Positions 12,552 through 24,419 of a DNA stretch of 64,000 bases are shown piece after piece. Below the pieces are notes generated by a model. The model saw only the letters and a list, made by a program, of their open reading frames with translations. It had not been told where the DNA came from and searched no databases. The number at the start of each line of letters is the position of its first letter. Within the stretch, counting starts at the first letter, position 1. The translations under genes and the position numbers were made by a program. Origin of the DNA: Lithospermum erythrorhizon (Eukaryota > Streptophyta > Magnoliopsida > Boraginales > Boraginaceae); assembly GCA_019722365.1 (NCBI GenBank), contig JADFUC010001469.1, forward strand, positions 930,001 to 994,000, read 5' to 3'.

Positions 12552-14415
12552 CTAAGAAATGTACATGCTTTCTACGTAACTATTCATACTTTAAATATTT
12601 AAATTGAGATCATAAATAAAGTAATTAACTATTTACATAAAATTTATAAATTACATTTTTGATTTATATATTATAATTTACTTTGTTCATAGCTATATGA
12701 TTCCCTATAATTTTTAATAATATATTTAAAAGTTTTGGTGACTATTACTGCTACTTTTTATTTTCAAGCTAATTAGTTAATGCACATTATATAATTTTAT
12801 TTATTGTTAGAAAACATCACTTTTCTCTTTTAATAAAAAAATGCACCTTATGTTATTTTATTTATTATTAGAAAATATCACTTCTCAATTGATTAGTAAT
12901 ATAAATTATTCATAGTTCTACTATTCAATTTATTTTATGTATTCATTTTAACATATTTTAATTAATGATTGTTAGAAAACATCATTTCTCAAGATCTTTT
13001 TATGAAATTCCTCTCACCTAAATTTACTTCCAAAATAGCCAAAAGGGGCACAAATTAGATGTCCCCTCGCTCAATGTTACAACACTCCAAAACGAATTAT
13101 ATTGAAAATCAATAGAATAAAGATAACATACCTCTTTTAAAAATTATATTTTGCACAATAATTTTTTAATAAAGTTAAACCTGACAAGATATACGATTAG
13201 TCATTACTTGATATTAAACTTTTAAAATTTTGGACATAAGTAACAACTTTAATATAAAAGGCCACAAAGAACTCCATTCAAATGGGAAGACGCTGTATCG
13301 TTTCTACACGAATGTTCATAAATAAAGTGAATTATATGCCTATAATATACATATTCATGCATGCATTTTTTAGACCATATTAATATCTATAAATTATATT
13401 TTATATCTAGTGAAAACTAATATAAGTATTATTATGACGATATACTCTTATTTAGTTTACTAATTACTAATCACGCGATCTCCGCTCCAATTTACTGATC
13501 ACGTGAAGAAAATTTCCCTTTTTTCTTTTTTATTTGATCATATAGGATTTCAATGTAACTTTATCTTGATCTTTTCAATTTTGTCCCTTAATAAAGTAGT
13601 TTTCATTTTCATGATTAACTAAAGTGTCTTTTGATAAAGTACTTTTTAGGGTATGTTAGTAATACTCCCTCCAGTTTTTTTTAGTTGTCGTTTTAGCACC
13701 AAAAAAATTATTTTTTTAGTTGTCGTTTTAGCATAATAAATAATATTTTTACATTTTCAATGTACTTTTAGACTAATTTTTTCCTTTAAATTAATAACCA
13801 ACCAATGATATTATTTCAATTGATTGTCATTCTACATTTTCAATGCATTTTTAATTATTTTTTATTTTCCTTAATACATGTGCAAATGGCTAAAATGACA
13901 ACTAAAAAAATAGAGGGAGTATTATTTAACTCTTTAATAAAGTACTTTTTACCTTCATGATCAAGTAAATTGGAACGGAGTGATTTTTTTTATTTCAATT
14001 CTTGAAATGTAATACAAAATATTACATGGTTACCTAGATATATATTCTTTAATAGTAATTTTGGATTAGAAAAATTATTTTTAATTTATAAATGAATAAT
14101 TATCATATAAAAAAAATTTAGTATGAGTAGACTCCGATTAATTGCATTAAAATAGAATTTACTTATTGTTCTAATAAATGAAAAAAATCAAAATAAGTAG
14201 TGACAAATACTTTTATACGTTGCAGAAAAATGTTGAAAGATTGTTGTGGTAAAACTCTTGCACATACTATAAGAGAGAGATAACTTCAACTATATTTTAA
14301 TCATATAAAGTTTTAGGCAAAAAATTTAAGACTTATTAATTATCAATTGTTATATGAGCACTTCTTAAAATTCTAAAACATATTTTTTTCACCAATAAAA
14401 TATTATAATAAGAAG
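12552..14415 (-). mobile_element. Helitron-like element copy 1 (decayed)
   Basis: This stretch is homologous, in opposite orientation, to 18.0-21.4 kb. Shared landmarks include the stretch ATACTCTTATTTAGTTTACT near 13440, the block around TGAAATGTAATACAAAATAT near 14005, and tandem blocks around TTTATTTATTGTTAGAAAA at 12800-12990. Its 3' end would be at 12552, where the minus strand reads a decayed form of the hairpin and a TTAG end. The MITE at 13665-13919 is nested in it. No transposase or helicase is encoded, so it is non-autonomous. Confidence 0.6.
13665..13919. mobile_element. Stowaway-type MITE, family A, copy 1
   Basis: A 255-bp element with long terminal inverted repeats beginning CTCCCTC and running through TTTTTTTAGTTGTCGTTTTAG. 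It is flanked by a TA dinucleotide on both sides (13663-13664 and 13920-13921), which is the Tc1/mariner-type target duplication. Two further copies of the family lie at 17068 and 18966. It has no coding capacity. Confidence 0.85.
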
Positions 14416-16430
14416 AATAGAATTAAGAAATAGAAAACTAAGTTAAATAACTCACATTTTTATACGTAGTGATGGCGACTAATTATTTTATCAAATTCTC
14501 ACTCACGATCGAAGTATTAATTTAACGAATATGATAGAAGTCGGGCGTATAAAAGTTACTAGTTTCAAATGCATGTTTACTTTACAATCAACTTATTTGG
14601 TTAGCACCCTATAATTGTCTACATTCCCTTGCATACCATCGTTTCCAATTATGTAATAGCAAGTTAAAGGTATTAAGGCAGTTGTTGATGGATGTTTCAC
14701 TCAATATTTAAAGACGCCTAAGAAGATTTTCAGATTAACTTTAAAAAAAAATTAAGTAAAAATCTCAAACGTAACAATCATATAGAAGAAGATTACGAAT
14801 CACTTTGCATTTAATATATAATTCATTTGATATATTGCCATCATATTCACACGCCCTTTTGAAAGATTCACACTAACTCACATGTCTTCAAACAGGATCT
14901 CTCTTTTCATTGCTAGAGATGTCAACGTTAAATTAGTTGTTATAAAGGTGGAGACATTCCAACCTCACACCACCTCAGTATAATCTAATCTCAATCAATG
15001 TTATTTTCAAATATCTGAAAAAGTCGAAAACGTCAATTAATTTAAACTAGTCGAAATATGGAAATTAAAAAATGGATGAAATTAATCATGAATTCAATAG
15101 AATAATTGATTTTTCAACATGCATACTAATGAAGTAGTCTAATAAACATAGTAATTAAACAGGAAACAGGTTGGACACCTCCAAGAAGGAGATTTCAGAG
15201 GTTGACTTAATATGTGCAAGGAAAAAAAAGTAGAGTATGAACTATGAAGAAACATAAGGCAAAGCATGAGATGTTGAAGTTGAAGAATGCCTCGTGCAAA
15301 TTAAAGGTCTTTGATTTGAATTAAGCGATGAACATGTGATGATGTGTCCTATGTGATGCGCACCGGCCATAAAGTCTTGGGATATACCCATCATCATTAC
15401 TTTTCTCAATCTAACGCCCGGGGCTTATAACATAGTTTTTCTTGGGATTATTATGAGCCAATAACATAGACACACGTGACAAGCATTCTCACACTCCCAT
15501 ACACCGACTTCTATCGCGCAGATCATATATATACATCTTTACCAACCACATATGGGGTAATGTTAATTTTCTTATTCACACTTATAATACAACACTATCT
15601 CTGCATCGACTTTGGGCATCGAGTATCTCTGTGGTCACCCCTGCGGCCGCTTTCATTTACTTAATTTAATACCGACACATAGAACTATCCGTAAGATAAG
15701 CTCCGCCAACTCAAGATCCTCATTCAATCCGCAAAGACTGTGTTGAATCGCATATAGATTTAAGAATATCCACTCGCTAGACTCATATTCCAAGCAATCC
15801 TAATTCAAGAAGTATTCGTAGAGTTAACTCGAAAAATACGAATACATCACTATGCTTACCACGACTTTCATGCACCGTCTTTGCTAATTGCTAAAACATA
15901 TGCATTTCTTCATTAATACCACCATTATTACTTTGCTTGCTTCTCCCTTTTTCCCGTCAAATAAAACATTATTTATCAAATCCACATATATCTATTGAAA
16001 TAAAATTCGTTTCATATTGAATATGCAAAACATACGAAATGGTTTACAAGATGGTTTTGAAGTTTATCCATCTATAATCAATATTTAAAATGTTTAGGAC
16101 CTCTAGGCTCTAATAGACTTTTTTTGTTGCTAAAACCGACTATATGCTTATCTATTATTGTAATACGGAGTAATAATTACTAGACAAATGATCATATATG
16201 AAAAAACAATTTTTGATAAATGATCATATAATATGTAACGAAGAAAGCATTATAGGAGTAGATATTATAAGAAATGTGGATTCCCATACTACAGTCCGTC
16301 GTGTGATTTTCACTCACAAATTCAAAAAAGATGGATATTATAATTTATAAGAAATGAAGAAGCCCGACCATCGACACGGCGCAAAAGTAGGTCCAGGGCT
16401 GGCGGGTTGACCGGTGAGCTAATAATAATA
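14416..16430. other. Intergenic AT-rich DNA, no gene seen
   Basis: No supported gene or recognisable element. The short open frame at 15476-15664 has no family resemblance. Confidence 0.5.
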
Positions 16431-16436
16431 ATATTA

Positions 16437-16571
16437 CCCCTCCATTTCACATTTATGGTCGTTTAAGCATAATGTTCCTGGATTAAGAAATGAATAAAAT
16501 TACACTTTTGGCCCTCTTAATGAAATCATTAATGCAAAAATATGAGACATCATAAATGTGAAATGGAGGCG
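16437..16571. mobile_element. Small MITE with 19-bp perfect inverted ends
   Basis: CCTCCATTTCACATTTATG at 16439-16457 is the exact reverse complement of 16551-16569. The whole unit is about 135 bp. The CCTCC outer end is Stowaway-like, but a clear TA duplication is not visible. Confidence 0.7.
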
Positions 16572-16690
16572 TGAAATGGGAAAAAAAAGAAATATTTATC
16601 TTGAATACTGCAAAACGTCTTTTAATGTGAATAAATGCTATATGGTTTAAACGAATTACAATATGAAATGGTGGGGAGTAATACGGAGTA

Positions 16691-17000
16691 CTCCCTCTTC
16701 CGCTTCAAAAATCGAATATTCAATGAATATGCATAAATTAAGGTGGAATAACTTTTATCATATTTATTCTTAACATAAATTAATGATGTCTAAGCTAATA
16801 TCTATTTCCTATGGACATTATGTGGATATTAAAAAGAGAAAGTATAATTTAATGGCCCTATATAAAAATAGAAATAGAAAGAGAAAAAGTAAGGATATAA
16901 AAGGAAAATACATGAACAAATAGCATTAGAAATGTAAAAAATCAAATATTTTGATACAAGAAGAAAATGCTAGATGATCAAACTTTGTGAGACGGAGGTG
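16691..17000. mobile_element. Stowaway-like MITE with short inverted ends
   Basis: Starts CTCCCTCTTCCGC just after TA (16689-16690) and ends GAGACGGAGGTG just before TA (17001-17002). The inverted ends match only partly, so this is a moderate call. It is about 310 bp with no open frame. Confidence 0.5.
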
Positions 17001-17067
17001 TATTAATTTACTTGCAATAGTATTATTGTTTTTATCATTTACACCTTCATCAAGTAGTAGAGTAGTA

Positions 17068-17321
17068 CTCCTTTCGGTTTTTTTAGTTGTCATTCTAGTA
17101 TAATTTTTTTTATTTTAAAATAGTTGTCATTCTAGCATAATAAATTGTACTTTTACATTTTCAATGTATCTTTTTACTATTTTTTTTATTGAACTTGTCA
17201 ACCAACCAATGATATAATTTCAATTAATTGACATTGTATATTTTCAATACATATTTTGACTACTTTATTTTCCTTAATAGTTGTGCAAACGCTCTGTGAC
17301 GCCAAGAAAAATCGGAGGGAC
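17068..17321. mobile_element. Stowaway-type MITE, family A, copy 2
   Basis: Begins CTCCTTTCGG then TTTTTTTAGTTGTCATTCTAG, with the internal blocks ACATTTTCAATGTA and CAACCAACCAATGATAT shared with the copies at 13665 and 18966. Flanked by TA on both sides. The right end (ATCGGAGGGAC) is more diverged than in the other copies. Confidence 0.8.
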
Positions 17322-18965
17322 TAGTAATGAGTATAATATACTGCAAGGGATAATGTTTTGGCGGGAGAGAAGTTTTGTATTTAAATGTTATGAGTTTGAT
17401 TCTCTTTACTAATACTTTATTGATCGAGTCCGTCACACCAAATTTGTTTGGTATAATTTATCTGATTAACGTAATTTGCAATCTATTATTTCAATCAATT
17501 TGAATTTTATCGGATGAGCACTCGATGAGTTCCGGATTCAAATAGTGAGTATGCTGGTAATTGTTTTGTTGTTGTTAAATTAGTTAATCGGATTCAAATC
17601 CCTAACTTGATGTAAGTCAAACCCACTGGTTGCGGCACATGAGAAGGTGTTTATGTTTGGAAGCTCAAACATTGCTCTCGGGATTAGAGTTATAGTGAAG
17701 TTGGGATCACAACAAATATAAACAACACAATTAGTCAACAACTATATCTAATTTGAACAAATTTCATTATCATAAACGAATTAATTTAAGCAAATCACAT
17801 GGACCATTGCTTTGGACTCCTACACATGTGTTAATGACCATGTTTACGCAATTAAGTTCCACTTAAATGTGGGTGTGGAAACTCATGTTTTTAAGTTATC
17901 TATGCTTCATAGAGTAGTAAGAACGAGGCAAGGTATCACAAAACTTTATGTAGGGAGCAAATATATTATTCATCTTATTTAAGTTGAAATTTCACATCAC
18001 GATTCATTTTATTTGTCAAAATTCCCTATATAAATATGAATTGTGTTTCTTTCCTTTCATACTACTAATTATTATATTATCCTTATTATAATATTTTTTA
18101 GTTGGTGAAAAAATATGTTTTTAAAATTTTAAAAAGACTCCTATAACAATTCAATAGTTAATAAGTCTTAAATTTTCCCTAAAAATTCTATAACACTTTC
18201 ATACGTATGCTAATTTGTTCATTATCAACATTTTGGTCCAATTATATAAAAAATACTCAACATATTTACCAACAAATAAAAGTGTTTGATATAATACTAC
18301 ATTTGATTTTTTTAATTTTATCATAATAATAAGTGCATTCAATTTTAATTCAATGAATTAGTCTAGTCATACTAAATTTTTTTGTATGATAATTATTCAA
18401 TTATAAATTGAAAAATAATTTTTATAATCCAAAAAACTAATATTAAAGAATATATATCTAAATTATTATGCGATATTTTGTATTACATCATAACAATTGA
18501 CATAAAAAAGTGTCAAGTTACGATCTAATACTCCTTCCATCCCCAATAGATTGTCAAGGTTTAAATTTAAATTTTTCATAGATTAAATGTTAAATTCAAA
18601 TATTTTATTTCTGTTGTATAATATTTGGTAAAAATTATCAAATAATAATATTTTCAATATACTTTAATATTGACATTAAATTTTATTCAAATCAATATTA
18701 TGTTTATCGATAAAAGCATAAAAGTTTATCAATTTGGAGCATTTAAATCAAGCATGACAATCATTTAATTTTTTTTATTTTAAAAATTTATTAGATTCGA
18801 TATTTTATTTAAAAATTTAATTTTTTAATTATAATATATAAACATGTTAGTTTTTATGCTTAAATAAAAATATGTTTACCTATAAATATAGATACAATGA
18901 TTAATTAGAGTTGGAATTAAATATATGAAAGAAAAATTAAACAAAATTCAATTCACTATTTAATA

Positions 18966-19213
18966 CTCCCTCTGCTTTTTTTAGTTGGACGCTTAAGCAA
19001 AAAGATTTTTAGTTGTCGTTTTAGCATAATAAATAGCATTTTTACATTTTCAATGTACTTTTGACTAATTTTTCTCTTTAAGTTAACAACCAACCAATGA
19101 TATTATTTAAATTGATTGTCATTTTACATTTTCAATGTACTTTTTTACTACTATTTTCTTCTTCTTAGTCCATGTGCAAATGTCTAAAACGACAACTAAA
19201 AAAATGGAGGGAG
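18966..19213. mobile_element. Stowaway-type MITE, family A, copy 3
   Basis: Begins CTCCCTCTGC and ends ATGGAGGGAG, with TTTTTAGTTGTCGTTTTAGC and the internal ACCAACCAATGATAT block as in the copies at 13665 and 17068. Flanked by TA at 18964-18965 and 19214-19215. It sits inside Helitron-like copy 2. Confidence 0.85.
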
Positions 19214-19243
19214 TATTGATTAGTAATTAGCATAGTTCTGAAT

Positions 19244-19663
19244 AGGGGTGGATTCGAACCGAACCGAATTCGAATCGAATATCATCGAATTTGAATTTTT
19301 ACAACAAAAGACTGTGATTCGAATCAAATACTAAAATCGAAGTTCGACTGACTGACATTATTCCATCAATATTCAATTCGGATTGATATTCTCATTATAT
19401 TTCATATTTTTCATATAAATTAATAAAATATCTATACAAATAATATTAGAATTCGAATAGAATATCTTCGGGTTCAATTCTAAATGAGTATATTAAAAAA
19501 TTCGAATGTAATTATTATAAAGTATCTCAGATTCGCTTACTTCATTCGAATGACAAAATCGGATTCGAGTTCGGTTCGTATTCGACAACATTCAAATTCG
19601 AATATTGAATATTCGAATTCGAACTCGAATATGCGCAAAAATATTCGATTCGTGTCCACCCCT
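19244..19663. mobile_element. 420-bp non-autonomous DNA element with 10-bp target duplication
   Basis: Terminal inverted repeats AGGGGTGGA (left) and TCCACCCCT (right) are perfect over 9 bp. The flanks are an identical 10-mer, AGTTCTGAAT, at 19234-19243 and 19664-19673. Inside is dense in ATTCGAA units, partly self-complementary. The target duplication length fits a Mutator-type or hAT-related element better than Stowaway (TA). Open frames across it are simple-sequence artefacts. Confidence 0.85.
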
Positions 19664-19739
19664 AGTTCTGAATGGCGAATGGCGATCTGTGGCGGTGCGG
19701 CGAGGCGGTAGCCTTTTGTAATCCATGATTTATTATTAA

Positions 19740-19740
<1 letters not shown>

Positions 19741-19770
<30 letters not shown>
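19741..19770. repeat. (ATA)n microsatellite
   Basis: Ten uninterrupted ATA units. It produces an artefactual polytyrosine frame on the other strand. Confidence 0.95.
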
Positions 19771-21834
19771 GCTTATCAAGTGAAAATAGAATGACGTAAA
19801 AATCTCATAAAATAAAGCTACAAATTTCACGTATTCAAGTAAAAAAAAATCACTACATTCTAATTTCTAAATCAACATCACATTTAAACTAAATTGAATA
19901 GAAACAAGTAGAAGAAAATTGTAGAGAAATTGAAGAGTAAAAAATCGATTTGAGTTGAGGTCGCTGGGGCGGTGAAACGGAATAATGGTACGGTTTGGGA
20001 GTTTCTTTGGGGCTTTTGATTAGCTTTTTTCCATTTTTTTTAAACCCGACAGTACCAAAGGTGCGCCATGGCAGGTCGCCACGCCACACCAGAAGCGCCA
20101 CCACTGCAACCGCCTGGGCCACACCTCTCTTTGTGGCTCTAAATTTACCGCCACGCCACAAATAAAATTGGCTACGCTACACGCTCTTTCACAACTATGG
20201 TAATTAGTAAACTAAATTAGAGTATATTGTCATAATAATATTTATATTGCCACTCTATACGAAATATAATTCATCGACATTATTATTTCAAAAAATGCAT
20301 GCATGAATATGTATATGATAGGTATATAATCCACTTTATTGATGAACATTCGATGTACAAATCGGTACCCTCATCTTCTATTTGAATGACTTCTTGTGAC
20401 CTTTTATATTAAAGTTGTTATTTATATCAAAATTTTAAAAGTGTCCATATCAAGTAATAGAGCCTCATCTTAGGAACTTACACATATATTGTAAGCAACA
20501 AGCTTACATAGTTACACACCATGGATCATCCTATAAGTACGATATATTTGATCGCATTTGCCTATATAAAACAAAGGCATTTAAGACATTTCACGCTTTT
20601 CATTAATCTAACATGTATTGTATGCAATGTTTAGCGAGAATGGTTACAGTTTCTATTTGAATTAAGGTGAAAGTACACTTATACCCTTTATAAACACCAA
20701 GCTTACTAAATTGTATAAGCTCCTAAATGGGACTCCAAGTAATATTAATCACATATATACTATTGAGGTTTAACTTTTTATTAAAAAAATTATTGCACAA
20801 GATATAATTTTTAAAAGAAATATGTCATCTTTATTCCATTGATTTTCAATATAATTCATTTGGGAGCTTCACATTCAAGTTAAGGACATCTAATGCGTAC
20901 TTTCGCTTATTTCATGTGTCTAAAATTGAGAGAATTTCATAAAAATATCTTGATATTATTCAGTTTTGTGCAAATATTATATTATTGAGTCAATCATCAA
21001 TTAAAATATGTTAAAATGAATACATAAAATTAAATTAAATAGTACAACTATAAATAGTTTATACTACTAATCAATTGAGAAATGATATTTTCTAACAATG
21101 AATAAAATAACATAAGGTACATTTTTTTAATAAAAGTGAAAAGTGATATTTTCTAATAATAAATAAAATTACATAATGCACATTCTTTTATTAAACCTTG
21201 AAAATGAGAGTAGTATGGTAACAAAACTTTTAAATCTATTATTAAAAAATTAAATTGGTCATATAACTATGAACAAAATAAGTTATAATATAAATCAAAA
21301 GTATAATTTATAAATTTACGTGAATAGTTAATCACTTATTTATTATCTCAGTTTAAATATTTGAAGTATAAATAGTTACGTGCAATGCACGTACCTTCTA
21401 CTAGTTTTATTGAAAAATACTGGTAAATTTGACATGTTTGCCTGTTGATACGAAATTTTGACTATGATTATGAAAATCGAACTCCTCAACTTTTGATCGA
21501 AAGGATTCCTTCAATTAGCTCGTGGGGAGAACTTGTCGACATGCCACACAATCGTTAGTCACCTCTTAGTATTGGAATTTTTAGTATACTTTACCATATT
21601 TCCATCAATGTAACAGAAATAAATTTGAACAATTGAGCAATTTGATACCGAACCATCTCATAAGGCATACAAAAGTTCACAGCAATTCTTGAGGTTACAT
21701 GTTTCAGTTGTCATGGAAAATTCATCTAGACAACAGCCAAAAATACAGGAACAAAAGAAACAAAGAATAAAACAACATTTTGCAGTTCTTTAACTGTACA
21801 CCTGGTGGATCAATTTTTCTACTAATTTTCATCC

Positions 21835-24046
21835 TCATTGCTGCCTAATAGAATTTGGTATTGTCGAATATGACTTCGTCTCACTGGATTCGATAAACAC
21901 CTTGCACTGATCGATCTCTGATCCAACCTGAGATTTTGTAGCTCTGAACCATGGGAACACTTCATCTGAAGAGTTATCTGATTGACCATTATGAAGAACT
22001 GTTGATCCTGAACCATCCGAAGGATATGACCTCTTATCTCCTTTAACTTTATCCTCGGAAGTGCTTTGAGAAATCTGCTCTTCTGTCAGGATTGGTTTGC
22101 CAAACAACAGAAACTTGGGCACTTTTGTGACTTTAAATGTGTTTGGACTCGGACTTGAACGTCCCATTGTCAGCAAGCAAGATAGTTCCTCATCATTCCC
22201 ACAGCTCGCTAATAAGCTGCTAGCGGATTGTTTAGAAGGTAGAGAAGCTTGTTCTAGCTGCTGCCTGAATCCAAAGGGAAGTAACCCAGCCTGCAGTTTG
22301 TTGAGTTCTGATGATGGAAATCCAAATTGAGCATGCCTGGCTCCCTGTATGCCTGCAGGAATGGTGTCGGACAAACAGCATAACGGGCTTGTGGGGCTTG
22401 TATGGTTCCTGAGAAGTGGCGACATTGGAAATTGTCCACCAAGGGGAAATTCTGGAGATTGATGAAGCCGCAGCTTCTTTCTCGAGGGAGAAAAAGAGGA
22501 GAGATGATGAATGGCTGGCATGTTATTTACTAATTCAACCAACCATGGGCTTACTCGCTTAACATTTTGTAGCAGTTCCGGCTCATCCCACGCTACCTGA
22601 GTGAAGAAAAAGAGAACACCGATAAGTAGGCTACTTAACTCCAGGATACATGTAACTGTTTACTCAATGCTTTGAGAAACTAACATTTCTGGAATGCTGA
22701 CTTCTAAATCGGAATTCCATGGCAGAATAATGATGAAAAATCAATGTAATCTACATATTTTCTACTCAATATGTTATTCTAAATCTAATGTACCCATTTA
22801 GAACAGAAACAAGACAGACTTGTTTTCATAAATCTAAAGACTAGCAAATAAATGTGGCATACAATTATTTGAATATGAAGCCTTGTTTTTATAAATCTAA
22901 AGACTGACTTGTTTTCATAAATCTAAAGACTTAACAGATGGTTACCAGGAGAAGACGCCATGGAGAATTAGGCCAGTGGACTGGATCTTCAACTTGAACA
23001 CTTGATATGGTCCCCATAAACCAGCTAATTCTTGACGAATCTTCCGTCTCAAATGGCATCTTGAACCTCATCCCAGAACACCATCGAACTTTAATTGCCG
23101 CACCAACAGCTGAGGCCTTCACAACAAAATCAGGAGTGCCAGCTCGAGGATAGTAAACAACCTCGAAAGGCTGACCGCTAGCAGCAAGCCTTGAAGCGTC
23201 AAGAACTGATTCAGCTTTCACTTTCCCATTCCCTCCCCTGCCATTTTGGTTGAACCTTTCTTCTTCAGCCAAGAATCCAGAAAAGCTTTGATACATAGAA
23301 GTGCCACAACTCGCTCCTCCCGGATTCCATCCACATGGCGCCTTAGGTCCATCCATTCCCCTCTTTGCTCTACGAATCCCAACACAAAGATCTCCATCTT
23401 CAGCCCTCAAGAACACAATTGAATCCCCAGCCACAAGCTTCTTATGATTCACAAAATTACTCCACCCTGTAGTCAAAAGGTGACGACGGGGAGTTCCTCG
23501 GTAGATATGCCTAAATTTCCAAACAACCCCATGTACATCCTTAGCCAAAATAGTCTGCACAGGGGGTTCAGCAGAGTAATCCAATCTAGGGAAGATGGTT
23601 TCAGCGCAATACCGCGGCACAGAAAAGCCACCACCATTGTTAGCATCAGACTGAGTTAGTGTCTTAGCAAATGAATTATTCCTATCTTGACCCTCATTCT
23701 TGTCTAATCCAAATAAATTACTATCATCTTCAACATCACATTCACTACCCCTCACAGGAATTAATCTTATCTTAGCATAAACCTCATCTGTCTCAGTATC
23801 AGCCAAATACTTAACAGATTGCACTCTACACAAAACAAGAGGTGGAATTCTTGAAAATTTCCCATAATCTACATTCTTATTAGTATGCTCAGCATGACCT
23901 TGAGGAAAGTACACAACTCTAGAGTTAACTTTAGGAGTTTGAACCATACCACCGGCACAAGCATGCCATAACTGGGGATCCAAACATCTTTCTACCTCAT
24001 CATTCATGGGTTGTTTCACTAAGTCCATAATGTTAATCATTTCCAA
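21835..24046 (-). CDS. Auxin response factor, ARF10/16/17 type (clade C), without PB1 domain
   Basis: Two coding exons, 24046-22946 and 22596-21835, joined in phase 0, encode 620 residues. The N-terminus has the ARF dimerisation strands (CLDPQLWHACAGGMVQ), then the B3 DNA-binding domain at about residues 126-230 (FAKTLTQSDANNGGGFSVPR, then RHIYRGTPRRHLLTTGWSNF), then the ancillary domain (GQPFEVVYYPRAGTPDFVV, SPWRLL). The second exon begins VAWDEPELLQNVKRVSPWLV and holds the middle region with GIQGARHAQ, whose codons form the miR160 target, and KFLLFGKPILTEEQI. Clade C ARFs are nuclear proteins that bind auxin response elements and usually repress. In ARF10 and ARF16 relatives a PB1 domain follows the CKVFIES motif; here the frame stops about 15 residues after CKVFIESSE and no PB1 coding sequence is seen downstream in any frame. 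Family knowledge: ARF17 in Arabidopsis also lacks PB1, so this could be a true ARF17-like form or a secondary truncation. Confidence 0.94.
22334..22354 (-). promoter_or_regulatory. miR160 target site in ARF coding sequence
   Basis: The + strand here reads TGCCTGGCTCCCTGTATGCC, the miR160 sequence itself, so the ARF mRNA (- strand) is complementary to miR160 at 20 of 21 positions; only the last miRNA base is unpaired. It lies over the GIQGARHAQ codons, the standard place in ARF10/16/17. It implies post-transcriptional cleavage by miR160. Confidence 0.95.
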
Positions 24047-24310
24047 TCAAAATTATCCCAACACAAAATCACAACACTAATATTTGTAACTAAAATTACC
24101 GCAAGAAAAGTAACAAAAAATGTTAAACTTGGACCAACTTTCACAATCAAAACTTCAAGAAAAATAAGAATAAGCTTTGGCAAGAAAAGTAGCAAACTTA
24201 AAGTTGGTTTTGAAGCAAAAGAGGAGAGAGAAAATATGCAAAACTTTACTTAGATTCCGACCAAAAGTGACACACGAAGAGAATTCTAAGTGACATGAAA
24301 AGTTAGTACA

Positions 24311-24319
24311 ATATTTATA
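24311..24319 (-). promoter_or_regulatory. Candidate TATA box of the ARF gene
   Basis: On the minus strand the sequence reads TATAAATAT, about 265 bp upstream of the ATG. This would give a leader of roughly 235 bases, which is reasonable for an ARF gene. No transcript evidence is available. Confidence 0.4.
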
Positions 24320-24419
24320 GTACTGCAAAAAATATGTCAAGTTAAAAGAAAAAGAAAATTGATTATGTATCTTTGAGTAATTATGTTAGTAATTTCGTGA
24401 CATTTTAATTATATTAGTA

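Larger units (their letters stand above)
18000..21404 (+). mobile_element. Helitron-like element copy 2 with intact 3' end
   Basis: The right end has the features of a Helitron 3' terminus: a 7-bp perfect hairpin TACGTGC-AAT-GCACGTA at 21377-21393, then seven bases, then CTAG at 21401-21404 followed by T. The body is homologous to copies 1 and 3. The left limit near 18.0 kb is where similarity to the other copies fades, not a proven 5' TC end. Nested in it are a family A MITE (18966-19213), the 420-bp element at 19244-19663 and an ATA microsatellite. It has no coding capacity and is non-autonomous. Confidence 0.65.

Noticed and set aside
19537..19830. Open frame with a polytyrosine tract
   Set aside because: It is the antisense reading of the ATA microsatellite and the ATTCGAA-rich element.
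22097..22330. + strand open frame inside the ARF gene
   Set aside because: Shadow of the ARF second exon on the opposite strand.
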